Assembly (NCBI GenBank): GCA_963590165.1
Contig: CAVANO010000046.1
Span: forward strand, 1 to 64,000
Direction of reading: 5' to 3'
Length of the DNA: 64,000 nucleotides
From: UBA11524 sp963590165
Lineage (GTDB): Bacteria > Bacillota > Clostridia > Christensenellales > Aristaeellaceae
Shown: positions 1 to 8,003 of the stretch, piece after piece
Position numbering within the stretch: position 1 is the stretch's first letter
Layout: every line of letters begins with the position of its first letter
The notes under the pieces: model-generated
Seen by the model: the letters and a program-made list of their open reading frames with translations, nothing else
What the model was told of the DNA's origin: nothing
Databases searched by the model: none
Made by a program: the position numbers and the translations under genes

Positions 1-14
1 ACTTCATATAACAA

Positions 15-48
15 TACCCCCAATACCGGGTGTCCAGTATTGGGGGTA
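15..48. repeat. Perfect 12-bp inverted repeat (hairpin)
   Basis: TACCCCCAATAC at 15-26 is repeated inverted as GTATTGGGGGTA at 37-48 around a 10-base loop. There is no T-run on the plus side, so a classical intrinsic terminator is not clear. It may be the end of a transcription unit lying left of the window or part of the palindromic region that follows. Confidence 0.6.
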
Positions 49-138
49 CATATCAGTGTCGATTTGGAATGACGAACTGACATGAGGCTCTTTTCATTTG
101 CGCTTTTTACCTGGTGTGTTCGACGAGCGTAGCATTCT

Positions 139-360
139 ACAACTGCATCGTGGGTGATGCATTACCAAGGGCTTGGGGCAGTCAGCACCAACAAGCACGT
201 TTGCAAAATGCACTTTGGCATGCGCAAACCCTGCTTGCCCGTGTTATCTCAAATTCGAGATTTTTGATTGGGCAAGCAGGGTCAAAGTTTTACTTTTGCC
301 ATTTTGCTTGTTGGGGACATGCCCCAAGCCCCGTTAATGCAACGTGGACGATGCAGTTGT
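139..360. repeat. 222-bp imperfect palindromic element
   Basis: The left arm (139 to about 249) and the inverted right arm (about 260 to 360) share blocks in the same order: ACAACTGCATCGT, GCATTA, GCTTGGGGCA, AACAAGCA and ACCCTGCTTGCCC, ending in a small central palindrome ATCTCAAATTCGAGAT. As RNA or single-stranded DNA it would fold into one long hairpin. No protein-coding signal is seen. It lies past the 3' end of the five-gene minus operon. It could be a MITE-like or other non-autonomous palindromic element, or a large bidirectional terminator. No second copy was seen in this window. Confidence 0.7.
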
Positions 361-517
361 AAAGAAACAAGGAAACCGTCATCAGACCTGATGATATCGA
401 TTGAAATCGAATCAAAACACTGACATCATACAAATTCGCGTGACGGAACACGCAAATTGTCAGCAGAGCATCGGTAAAGAGGTTTTGCCCCAAATGCAAG
501 AATTTGATCGGCAACGA
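361..517. other. Non-coding stretch, nothing recognised
   Basis: Between the palindromic element and the end of the phosphoglucomutase gene. Only short open frames without ribosome binding sites and no clear terminator for the minus-strand operon were found. Confidence 0.5.
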
Positions 518-1159
518 TTACTGCCTGATGGCATTCAGCAGTTCCGGAAAGGTTTGCAGATGGTAGGTTGCGAGCGGATCTTCTTTTGCATCGCCGATCG
601 CGGCGCAGGCAAAGCCGCCGCTTGCAGCTGCTTGTACGCCGGCGTGTGCGTCCTCCACGACCAGACAGTCGGCAGGGGAGAGATGAAGCATCGATGCCGC
701 CGTCAGAAACACCTCTGGGTCAGGCTTGGAACGGGTGATGCAGTTGCCGTCCGCTACAGCATCGAAGAAGCCGGATAGACCAATGCGCGACAGAATAAAG
801 GGCGTATTTTTGCTGCTGGAACCGATTGCCAGAAGCAGACCCTTCTCCCGAAGAGCATTCAGCGTGCGGCGGACATCCACAGAAAGGTCGGCGGGGGTCA
901 TATTGCAAAGCAGCCGGCGGTAGCGCTCGTTTTTTTCCTCGGCAAGGGCGGCCTTCTCCTCGTCCGTGTAGGAACGAGGAGCATTTTCCAGAATGATTTC
1001 GAGGCTTATCATTCGGCTTACACCGCGCAGCAAGTTGTTCCGTTCGCGGTCAAACGGAATGCCGAGGCGGTCGGCAAGTGCCTTCCATGCCTGATAGTGA
1101 TATTCATCGGTCGAGCAGATTACGCCGTCCAAATCGAAAATAATGCCCTGATAACGCAT
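518..1159 (-). CDS. pgmB: Beta-phosphoglucomutase-like HAD hydrolase
   Basis: 213 residues, typical for the HAD subfamily of beta-phosphoglucomutases, which interconvert beta-glucose 1-phosphate and glucose 6-phosphate in the cytoplasm. Motif I is FDLDGV (nucleophile Asp9, acid/base Asp11), motif II the Ser-rich GSSSKN loop, motif III Lys in RSKPDPE, and motif IV VVEDAHAG. A helical cap domain lies between motifs I and II. The start is the ATG at 1159, preceded by GGAGGA at good spacing; an upstream in-frame extension has no homology character. Last gene of a five-gene minus operon, 11 bases after the DUF554 gene. Together with the GH3 and alpha/beta hydrolase upstream it suggests that a phosphorylated sugar is channelled to glycolysis. 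A related phosphatase specificity cannot be excluded. Confidence 0.85.
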   Translation of the reverse strand: MRYQGIIFDLDGVICSTDEYHYQAWKALADRLGIPFDRERNNLLRGVSRMISLEIILENAPRSYTDEEKAALAEEKNERYRRLLCNMTPADLSVDVRRTLNALREKGLLLAIGSSSKNTPFILSRIGLSGFFDAVADGNCITRSKPDPEVFLTAASMLHLSPADCLVVEDAHAGVQAAASGGFACAAIGDAKEDPLATYHLQTFPELLNAIRQ

Positions 1160-1170
1160 CTGTATCCTCC

Positions 1171-1890
1171 TTAAATCCCTGCAAGCAGCGGCAGAACAGT
1201 GTTTGTCCACATTGCGCTGATGAACCAGACAAGTACCATCGCCGGAATCATGTCGGCAATGGGGAAAGACTTGATTTTGGCGATGCGCAGTCCGGTTGCG
1301 AGCATGATGAGCCCACCGCATGCCTTGAAATCATTCACCATGACCGGAGTTGTCAAGGGGCCAATCAGCTTAGCACAATAGAACAGCAGCAGGAAAATCA
1401 CACATTGCGGCATGGCAACAAGCGCCGTCACCGAACCGAGATTGCAGGCAAAAATCATGGCGGTGAAAAAGTCCAGAACGGATTTAGCAATGAGAATGGA
1501 ATGGTCGCCGTTCATGCCGGCAATGATGGCGCCATAAATGCCTGTACCGCTGGCGCAGAAGAGCACAATGGCGGTTACCAGCAGGGATGCGGTTGATTCA
1601 TTCATGGCGGCGGCACCTGGAATGAGCCGTTGCATTGCCGCTCCCGCATGATGAATGTGCTGCTCCAGATGGCAGACAACGCCGAGAATGGTACCGATAA
1701 TGAGCGAAAGCACAACAGCAGGCATGTTCTGCATAAGCACAATGGCGCTGATGCCGATGCCCATGGAGCAGACACCGAAGACGAGATTCAGCTTTTCCTT
1801 GAGTTCTGCCGTCATTTTCTGCCCGAAGGCGGCACCGGCAAGCCCGCCGAGTGCAACGGACAGGCAATTGATGATTATACCGATTGGCAT
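1171..1890 (-). CDS. DUF554-family membrane protein
   Basis: 239 residues, almost entirely hydrophobic, with about six to seven membrane segments. The start PIGIIINCLSVALGGLAG and the glycine-rich segments (SMGIGISAIVL, GTILG) match the DUF554 family of putative transport or channel proteins of unknown function. The start is the ATG at 1890 preceded by GGGAGG. It sits 14 bases after the GH3 gene and 11 bases before the phosphoglucomutase gene, so it is cotranscribed with sugar genes, but its role is unknown. Placement in the family rests on recognition only. Confidence 0.75.
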   Translation of the reverse strand: MPIGIIINCLSVALGGLAGAAFGQKMTAELKEKLNLVFGVCSMGIGISAIVLMQNMPAVVLSLIIGTILGVVCHLEQHIHHAGAAMQRLIPGAAAMNESTASLLVTAIVLFCASGTGIYGAIIAGMNGDHSILIAKSVLDFFTAMIFACNLGSVTALVAMPQCVIFLLLFYCAKLIGPLTTPVMVNDFKACGGLIMLATGLRIAKIKSFPIADMIPAMVLVWFISAMWTNTVLPLLAGI

Positions 1891-1904
1891 GACAGTACCT
1901 CCCG

Positions 1905-3548
1905 TTACAGCCGCGTGTCCGGTAGACCGCAATACGCATCAACCGGGCTGATCCCGGTGAAGGGTCCGCCACAGAGAAGTTTGTTTAAAACTGTTTCGAT
2001 GACAGTGCGCGTTGCAGTATAGGCATTGATGTACACGGGCACGCGTGGCGCATCCTGCAAAAGATACGGATTTGCCAATGAAACCATAACGCATGGCTCC
2101 TCATGCACGAAACGCGGCATATCTAGGGCATGCTTTTTGCTCCAATCGATGCGCACGGTGGTCTGATTGGAAGCATGTTCGTGATTCATGATGTACAGCG
2201 ACAAGCGGCGGTCAGACAAGGCAGAGGTGCCGTGCAGATCATCTGCAAGGGGATCATAGCTTTCCACGGAGAATCCGGCTTTTTGCAGCCATTCGGTGAC
2301 GATTGCCCGGACACTGCCGTCTGCAATGCTGTCTTTGCCGAGACAGATCAGCCGGATCACCGGATATTTTTCCGGTGTGACGGGCAGGATGGCTGAGTTT
2401 GTATTTTTGACAAGCGTGACGGCTTTTTCTGCCGCCTCGAGGTGCCATGCGGCGCTGTCTGAGACCATCTCGCATTCCGACTGAAAGCATACTTTTGCCT
2501 TCAGTGCCAGGATGCGCGTCACTGCTTCATTCAGGCGCTCATGCGTTAGTCGTCCGTCTGACAGCGCTGCCTGCAGATAGCCGAAGTCTTCTTCACTGTC
2601 CGTGGAGAAAACAAGCATGTCGTTGCCAGCCATGATGGCGGCGGGAATGGCATCGCGACGTGCCATTGCTTGGCAAAATCCGCCCATGATGGTCGCATCC
2701 GTTGTGATGACGCCATTGAAGCCGAATTTGCCGCGCAGTACACCAGTCAGCAGTTCGGGCGACAGTGAACCGGGCAGGCAATCCGAAAAGCGAAGAGACG
2801 GATTGATGTCCATTTCCACATTCGGCTGTACGATATGCCCGACCATGACGCTGAGCAGGTGATGGCGGTCAATCAGGTTCTGGTAGATGGCACCGTAGGT
2901 ATCGTACCATTCCCGTGCACTCAGGCTGTTATAGGTAGGGTGCAGATGCTGGTCGCGGTAATCTACGCCATCGCCGGGAAAATGCTTGGCGCATGCCGCA
3001 ATGCCGCAGGACTGCACAGCATCCACATACGCGCTGGTCATACGTTTGATGCGCTCAGGGTCGCTGCCAAAGGTGCGCACGTTCGTAATGGGATTCAGGG
3101 AATTCATGTCGATATCGCTGACGGGTGAGAATGTCCAGTTAATGCCTGCACTTCGTCCTTCCGTGCCGCAGACCATGCCGAATTTTGCTGCGACCGATAC
3201 GTCATCCGTTGCGGCAGTCAGCATCGGCCATCCGAAGAGCGTTCCGTCCGTGACGGCGCCGGCACCGCCTTCCTCCAAATTGGCGGCCTTGAGCAGCGGA
3301 ATCCGTGCCAACGGATCCAGCCTTGCCCAGCGGTCGCGGATGGACTGTGCAGGCTCCGGGCGGTACAGGATACCGCCAACCTTGCCGCATTTGACCATCT
3401 CTTCCATCTGTGCCATGGGATAATCCTGTCCCATCAGGCAGAAGACCTGTCCGAGTTTTTCTTCATCCGTCATGGATGCAAGCGTACCATACACCCAATT
3501 GACCTGTTTGTCCGACAGGAAAAACGGGTTTGCCTTTAAATTAATCAT
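1905..3548 (-). CDS. NagZ-like GH3 beta-glycosidase, cytoplasmic
   Basis: 547 residues, no signal peptide. The N-terminal TIM barrel contains the KHFPGDG loop followed by D-x-H (RDQHL), the Asp-His acid/base pair of NagZ-type GH3 enzymes, and the nucleophile Asp in GVITTDAT. The C-terminal 180 residues form a degenerate sandwich domain. NagZ-type enzymes usually remove N-acetylglucosamine, though some act as phosphorylases; a phosphorylase would fit the phosphoglucomutase two genes downstream. This is inference. The start is the ATG at 3548, with AAGGAGA 7-8 bases upstream; a TTG six bases earlier overlaps the Shine-Dalgarno region. Third gene of the minus operon controlled from 5.8 kb. Confidence 0.82.
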   Translation of the reverse strand: MINLKANPFFLSDKQVNWVYGTLASMTDEEKLGQVFCLMGQDYPMAQMEEMVKCGKVGGILYRPEPAQSIRDRWARLDPLARIPLLKAANLEEGGAGAVTDGTLFGWPMLTAATDDVSVAAKFGMVCGTEGRSAGINWTFSPVSDIDMNSLNPITNVRTFGSDPERIKRMTSAYVDAVQSCGIAACAKHFPGDGVDYRDQHLHPTYNSLSAREWYDTYGAIYQNLIDRHHLLSVMVGHIVQPNVEMDINPSLRFSDCLPGSLSPELLTGVLRGKFGFNGVITTDATIMGGFCQAMARRDAIPAAIMAGNDMLVFSTDSEEDFGYLQAALSDGRLTHERLNEAVTRILALKAKVCFQSECEMVSDSAAWHLEAAEKAVTLVKNTNSAILPVTPEKYPVIRLICLGKDSIADGSVRAIVTEWLQKAGFSVESYDPLADDLHGTSALSDRRLSLYIMNHEHASNQTTVRIDWSKKHALDMPRFVHEEPCVMVSLANPYLLQDAPRVPVYINAYTATRTVIETVLNKLLCGGPFTGISPVDAYCGLPDTRL

Positions 3549-3561
3549 CAGCAATCTCCTT

Positions 3562-4440
3562 TCAAATCAAGCGAACGGCGGAAGGGTCAATGTGACGGAT
3601 GTCCTTTGAGCCGGTGCGCGACATGGCGCAGCGCAGTTCATCCGTCATCTGCGATAGACGTTCCGCAACACCTGCTGCCCCTTTTTCGCGGAAAATCGGC
3701 ATCATCGGGCGCACCGTGAACACGCCGTCTGCACCGAGCGCGAGTGCCTTGAAGCATTCATAGCCGGTATCAAGACCGCTGTCGCACAGGATGGTCAGGC
3801 TGTCGCCGACGGCTTTGCGAATTTCCGGCAGGACGGATAGCACAGGAGAATTCCATGGAAACATGTTTTGGTGCTGGCTGATCACAATGCCGGCAATGCC
3901 AGCTTCAGCGCAGGCAATAGCATCCGGAACGCTCAATACGCCCTTGCAGAAGAAGGGGAGAGATGTGCTTTCCGCATATGTTCGCAGGACGGACACGCTG
4001 GGCGATGCGAGTGGCTTTCCGCCGAAGGAATCGCGAAAACCGCGCTTGTTGTAAGCATGGTCGATATCCATGGCCACGGCACAGCAGCCTGCCTTCTCGT
4101 CATGCGCAATCATGGACAGCACATCATCGATGTCGGCAAATGGCTTGATGATGCGCGCAGCGGGAATGCCGGCAGCAACGACCGATTCGATTTCCGCATC
4201 GGTGGAAAAGCCTGTCCACATGGCTGTTGCAACCGATGCAGCAGCGGCGGCATAGCCGACCATGCCGCTCTCATGGAGCCGTTCGTAATGCGCGAGACCG
4301 CCAAGCAGAATTGGCGTGGCTAATTTCCGACCGAAAAGTGTGCATTCGGTTGATGCTTCCTCTGTGCCGATGTAGCGGTAGTTGATGGTCAGTCGATCCA
4401 GGTAGGCACGGTTCAGTTCGTCAGAATTGCCGTTCATCAT
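3562..4440 (-). CDS. FMN-dependent alpha-hydroxy-acid oxidase family protein
   Basis: About 292 residues, shorter than typical lactate or glycolate oxidases. It keeps the barrel pattern: TPILLGG near the N-terminus, catalytic-type Lys in FFCKGVLS, a His in VISQHQ at the place of the usual SNHGGR, and a phosphate-binding DSGLDTG...ALALGADGVFTVRP end. The Arg that follows the catalytic His and holds the substrate carboxylate is absent, and one Arg of the DGGxRxG loop is replaced, so the substrate is probably not a simple 2-hydroxy acid. The start codon overlaps the stop of the upstream hydrolase (ATGATG with TGA, AGGAGG in front), indicating translational coupling. Role in the sugar operon unknown; possibly oxidation of a sugar-derived acid. 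Confidence 0.72.
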   Translation of the reverse strand: MMNGNSDELNRAYLDRLTINYRYIGTEEASTECTLFGRKLATPILLGGLAHYERLHESGMVGYAAAAASVATAMWTGFSTDAEIESVVAAGIPAARIIKPFADIDDVLSMIAHDEKAGCCAVAMDIDHAYNKRGFRDSFGGKPLASPSVSVLRTYAESTSLPFFCKGVLSVPDAIACAEAGIAGIVISQHQNMFPWNSPVLSVLPEIRKAVGDSLTILCDSGLDTGYECFKALALGADGVFTVRPMMPIFREKGAAGVAERLSQMTDELRCAMSRTGSKDIRHIDPSAVRLI

Positions 4441-5705
4441 TTCATCCTCCTTGTCAGCCATTGTGCCATGGCATCAAACAGCGCAGACGGCGCGTCGCCG
4501 AATTGTCCGGGATATTGCTCCGCGTCATGTGCTGTGCCCAGCATGTGCGTACCGCCCTCGACAAAGGCAATGGTCTTGTCGGCAGAGGCAGCGTTTTCGT
4601 AGATCATTTCACTTGCGATGCACTCATAGCCGCCGGTCATGCCCATAATCAGCATTGGCGCGTGAATGTGTTTCACGTTGCCTGGCGTGCAGCAGAAGCA
4701 GGAGTCGTAATCAACGCCTTCAATTCCTGTTTCTGTTACCCGATAGCCAGGCAGCGTTCGCACGCAGTTCGAGGAAAGGTATGTGCGCACGGTGGTGTTC
4801 CAGCAGCCCAGACCGTAAAGCGTTGTGCCATACAGTGCGCCGCGGGGAGTGCGAAGGGAGCGGATGACTTCGTGTGTGATGCTGCCGTCCCTGCCGTGAA
4901 TCAGGTCATAGGCGCCTTTTGTGTGCGATAGCAGATGCAAATCCTGCGGAAACAGCCGATTGTTCGGCGCAACTTGACTTCCGCCGGGAATCAGGAACGG
5001 TTCATCATCTGCAAAGCGTCCCTGATGCTTTTCCAGCATGGACAGGCGCTCGAGCGCTCTTTCACGGATGCGGTCAGCGCGTTCTGCTTGCGCAATATAA
5101 TAGGAAGAAAGAAATGCGTCACTGTAATGGGTGGTGCCGTCTGCCCGATAGCCGTTTTCTGTGGAAAAGGGGTCAAATGCAGGGTTGTTGCTGCATCCGC
5201 TTGCTTCATCCTGAACAGCAGGGTCAATGCTGACGAGCGTCATCACGCCGTTGCCGAAATTGGAATCAATGAGCATGATGCCATCCGCAACAGGCAAGGA
5301 TGGCACATTGCCAAGTTTGACAATCAGCCGGTCATCCTGAAAAATATCAGATCCGTTTTCGGCAATTGCCTGATACAGGCTCATCAGCGTCGCACCGCCG
5401 CTGTGCCCGAGCAGCACAATCTGGTCAATGCCGGGCTGACGGCGCATTTCATCCACTGCCAGCTTAACGGAAAGAAGCTTCTTCTCCAGTGGGTCAGCCG
5501 GATTTTCGACATTTGCGCACAGGGTCAGGAAACCGTGCGATGCCATGCCTGCACCGCCCGGAAAGGAAAGGTAATCAGAATCAGAATGCAGTACGACGAT
5601 GCCGATACTGCTTTTTTTGATGGCAGGGACGTAGAAAACAGCGTTGATTCCCTGCATGAAGGTGCCGATGCGCACGTAAGATGCGCGGTATAGCGTGTCG
5701 GCCAT
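4437..5705 (-). CDS. Alpha/beta hydrolase, probable esterase
   Basis: 422 residues, no signal peptide. The nucleophile elbow GHSGGA at about residue 110 follows a QIVLL strand; a late Asp/His pair is suggested by the MGMTGG strand and GGTHMLGTAHDAE near the C-terminus. The oxyanion-side strand is GIVVLHSDSDY. First gene of the minus operon; the start is the ATG at 5705 with AGGAGGAA upstream. Its promoter shares an operator with the divergent MATE gene. A deacylase working on imported acylated sugars would fit the neighbouring YdjC-type deacetylase and GH3, but no substrate can be read from the sequence. Confidence 0.75.
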   Translation of the reverse strand: MADTLYRASYVRIGTFMQGINAVFYVPAIKKSSIGIVVLHSDSDYLSFPGGAGMASHGFLTLCANVENPADPLEKKLLSVKLAVDEMRRQPGIDQIVLLGHSGGATLMSLYQAIAENGSDIFQDDRLIVKLGNVPSLPVADGIMLIDSNFGNGVMTLVSIDPAVQDEASGCSNNPAFDPFSTENGYRADGTTHYSDAFLSSYYIAQAERADRIRERALERLSMLEKHQGRFADDEPFLIPGGSQVAPNNRLFPQDLHLLSHTKGAYDLIHGRDGSITHEVIRSLRTPRGALYGTTLYGLGCWNTTVRTYLSSNCVRTLPGYRVTETGIEGVDYDSCFCCTPGNVKHIHAPMLIMGMTGGYECIASEMIYENAASADKTIAFVEGGTHMLGTAHDAEQYPGQFGDAPSALFDAMAQWLTRRMK

Positions 5706-5756
5706 GGGTTCCTCCTTCCTTCGCGAAGAGGGACGTAAATTTCCCGATGAAGGGAC

Positions 5757-5785
5757 TTGACAAATACCCTCAGGCGATTTATGAT
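5757..5785 (+). promoter_or_regulatory. Promoter of the MATE operon
   Basis: TTGACA (5757-5762), 17 bases, TATGAT (5780-5785). Expected start of transcription is near 5792, just before the palindromic operator, which would suit a roadblock or steric repressor. Confidence 0.75.
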
Positions 5786-5787
5786 AA

Positions 5788-5816
5788 GTATAGCACAATT
5801 AGAACGTGTTTTAAAG
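5788..5816 (-). promoter_or_regulatory. Promoter of the hydrolase/GH3 minus operon
   Basis: On the minus strand TTTAAA (5810-5815) and TATACT (5787-5792) are 17 bases apart, and the -10 is preceded by TGC, making an extended -10. The operator lies within the spacer and overlaps the -35 box, so one bound repressor would silence both divergent operons. Confidence 0.6.
5799..5814. promoter_or_regulatory. Palindromic operator, TetR type
   Basis: TTAGAACGTGTTTTAA, differing at one base from the perfect site TTAGAACGTGTTCTAA at 7947-7962. A further inverted AGAACGT/ACGTTCT pair spans 5801-5824. The TetR-family gene at 17510 is the likely binder. Confidence 0.65.
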
Positions 5817-5848
5817 TACGTTCTGAAATTTTTTGAGGAGGATTTGAA

Positions 5849-7306
5849 ATGACGGCAGTGATGACAAAAAAGGTCGGCCGCGATTTGACGAGCGGTCCTA
5901 TCTGGAAGTCCCTGATGCTCTTCGCGATGCCCATTGTGCTGGCAAATCTGATTCAGCAGCTGTATTCTATGGTGGATTTGATGGTGATCGGGCAGTTCGT
6001 TGGCAATGTGGGTACGGTGGGCGTCAATACGGGCGGCGAAATTGCCGACTTCCTGACGCCGGTTGCAACTGCCTTTGCATCCGCAGGACAGATTTATATT
6101 GCCCAACTGGCAGGCGCAAAACGATTCAGCGATCAGAAAAAGGCGACAGGCACCTTTATCACCCTGATGATGATAGCATCTCTCGTCCTGATGGTCATTA
6201 CCATCGTGCTGACGAAGCCGATTTTGCGGATGCTGAACTGCCCGGAGGAGGCAATGGGGGAGGCAACCTCCTACATGGTCATCACAGCGATTGGATTGCC
6301 TTTTATCTTCGGCTATAACGCGGTCAGCGGCGTCCTGCGCGGCATGGGCGAAAGCAAGCGTCCGCTGCTGTTTATCATCATTGCGGCAGCGGTGAATATC
6401 GTGTTGGATATCCTGCTGGTCGCGGTGATTCCACTGAGCGCGGCTGGAACCGCCATTGCGACGGTTATTTCTCAGCTTGCCAGTTTTACGGCTTGCTTCA
6501 TCTATATGTACAAGCGTCGTGAGACGTTTGATTTTGAGCTGAAGCTGAGCTATTTCAATCTGGATGCAACGCATATGAAGATGCTGCTGCAACTGGGGCT
6601 TCCGCAGGCAATTCGTTCCATCCTTGTGCGCGTGTCCATGCTGTGGATTAATGCAAGCATCAACGCGTGCGGCGCGATTGCTTCCGGTACAAACGGCATC
6701 GGCAACAAGCTGCAGAAGTTCCTCGAAATGTTCTCCTCCTCTATGTCGCAGGCATGTGCCGCCATGGTTGGGCAGAATCTCGGCGCGCAGAAGCAGGACC
6801 GAGCAAAAAAAGCGGTTCGTTATACACTGGTGACGAGCCTTGCCTTCGGTGTACTGATTTCGCTGCTTATCCTCCTTTTTCCGAAGCAGACCTTCGGCAT
6901 TTTTACGATTGATCAGCAGGTGGAGGCACTCGGCGTCTTCTATGTTCAGATGCTGGCGGTGCATATTCTCGTGTCTGCTGTCACCAGCTCGTACCAAGCC
7001 ATGGTGCTTGGAGCGGGCAGTGCGATGCTGAACTTTATCATCGGCGTACTGGATGGCGTCGTGTGCAAAATCGGGTTGAGCCTGCTGTTTATCCAGCTGT
7101 TTGTGAATGCGGCGCCGGAGACGTTCTCGGTCTGGACAGCCATGACTGCCTATGCAGAGTCAGGTCTGACGCTGGAGGAATTCCTGCGGACGCAGGCATA
7201 TTTCTGGGGGACAGGACTCAGCCGTGTGCTGCCTGCCATCGTATGCATGATTTACTTCTATACCGGCGCTTGGAAAAAGAAGAACCTGCTGAAGGACGCG
7301 AAATGA
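5849..7306 (+). CDS. MATE family efflux transporter
   Basis: 485 residues with about twelve membrane helices in two homologous halves. The N-terminal signature (LTSGPIWKSLMLFAMPIVLANLIQQLYSMVD) and the GMGESKRPLLF loop are characteristic of the MATE/DinF-like branch in Clostridia. These export cationic compounds or metabolites using Na+ or H+ gradients. Start ATG at 5849 with GAGGAGG upstream. It is the first gene of a short operon with the 7308 gene and is expected to share repression with the glycan genes, so it may export a sugar-derived or plant toxic compound entering with the substrate (inference). Confidence 0.9.
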   Translation: MTAVMTKKVGRDLTSGPIWKSLMLFAMPIVLANLIQQLYSMVDLMVIGQFVGNVGTVGVNTGGEIADFLTPVATAFASAGQIYIAQLAGAKRFSDQKKATGTFITLMMIASLVLMVITIVLTKPILRMLNCPEEAMGEATSYMVITAIGLPFIFGYNAVSGVLRGMGESKRPLLFIIIAAAVNIVLDILLVAVIPLSAAGTAIATVISQLASFTACFIYMYKRRETFDFELKLSYFNLDATHMKMLLQLGLPQAIRSILVRVSMLWINASINACGAIASGTNGIGNKLQKFLEMFSSSMSQACAAMVGQNLGAQKQDRAKKAVRYTLVTSLAFGVLISLLILLFPKQTFGIFTIDQQVEALGVFYVQMLAVHILVSAVTSSYQAMVLGAGSAMLNFIIGVLDGVVCKIGLSLLFIQLFVNAAPETFSVWTAMTAYAESGLTLEEFLRTQAYFWGTGLSRVLPAIVCMIYFYTGAWKKKNLLKDAK

Positions 7307-7307
7307 C

Positions 7308-7898
7308 ATGATGAGAGAGAAACGCAAGTCCTACAGGGAGCGCTATTTCGAAAACTGGGAAGCCGTGAAGGAGCCTGCACGGAATCGAAAAGGCTATTGC
7401 ATGGTGTATCATTATGTCGGTGCATTCTGCCGTTATATGCCCTCAAAGCAGGGCGTGTCGCTGCGGTCAATTAAGCTACAGATGATGCTTGCGATGTCTT
7501 TGGGCACGGCTACGGCGATTACAGCAGGGCTTGCTGACGTGCCATTCAACCATTGTCGTCTGGCGAACGGCTTCGGCGCGCTGGCTGTTGCGGCATGGCT
7601 GATTGGCGCATACGGCGTTCTTCGCTTTGCAGTAAGCGGCGAATATATGAAACGCATGACGGCGGATGAAGTTGATCAGTGTATCCGGATCGGCTGGGTT
7701 GCCCATGCAGTGCTGCTGATGCTATCCGCTGTTTCCGGCGGAGCGGCGTTGATTTCCGGCAGAAACGGTACGGCTTCAGATGCGATTGTCATCCTTGCCG
7801 TGCTGCTCAGTACCGGATGTTCTCTTGCAATCCGCCGGATATTCGGTAATTTGCTCATGACCATGCATAAAAACGTAAATGGTCAGCCGGTGCCATAA
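7308..7898 (+). CDS. Small membrane protein, unknown
   Basis: 196 residues. About 50 basic, soluble N-terminal residues are followed by four predicted membrane segments (roughly 55-78, 84-105, 127-148, 155-175). A few bases after the MATE gene (TGAC-ATG), hence cotranscribed and probably translationally coupled. No family recognised. The product may assist the transporter. Confidence 0.7.
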   Translation: MMREKRKSYRERYFENWEAVKEPARNRKGYCMVYHYVGAFCRYMPSKQGVSLRSIKLQMMLAMSLGTATAITAGLADVPFNHCRLANGFGALAVAAWLIGAYGVLRFAVSGEYMKRMTADEVDQCIRIGWVAHAVLLMLSAVSGGAALISGRNGTASDAIVILAVLLSTGCSLAIRRIFGNLLMTMHKNVNGQPVP

Positions 7899-7913
7899 AA
7901 ATAAAAAAATCCG

Positions 7914-7942
7914 TTGACAAACGGACGGATATGATTTATAAT
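7914..7942 (+). promoter_or_regulatory. Promoter of the Opp-type ABC operon
   Basis: TTGACA (7914-7919), 17 bases, TATAAT (7937-7942): a consensus sigma-A promoter, immediately followed by the operator at 7947. A strong promoter with an overlapping operator indicates repression rather than activation. Confidence 0.85.
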
Positions 7943-7946
7943 CAGA

Positions 7947-7962
7947 TTAGAACGTGTTCTAA
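7947..7962. promoter_or_regulatory. Perfect palindromic operator, TetR type
   Basis: TTAGAAC-GT-GTTCTAA, two perfect 7-base half sites with a 2-base centre, five bases after the -10 box. Same site as at 5799-5814 with one base different. It links the ABC operon to the MATE and hydrolase/GH3 operons. Confidence 0.75.
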
Positions 7963-8003
7963 TACACGAATTAAATTACGTTACCACAAAAAGGAGGAGA
8001 ACC

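Noticed and set aside
5525..6997. Long minus-strand open frame (490 codons) opposite the MATE gene
   Set aside because: Lies antisense to a clear transporter gene, has no ribosome binding site and a biased His/Arg/Gln-rich composition typical of shadow frames in this codon usage.
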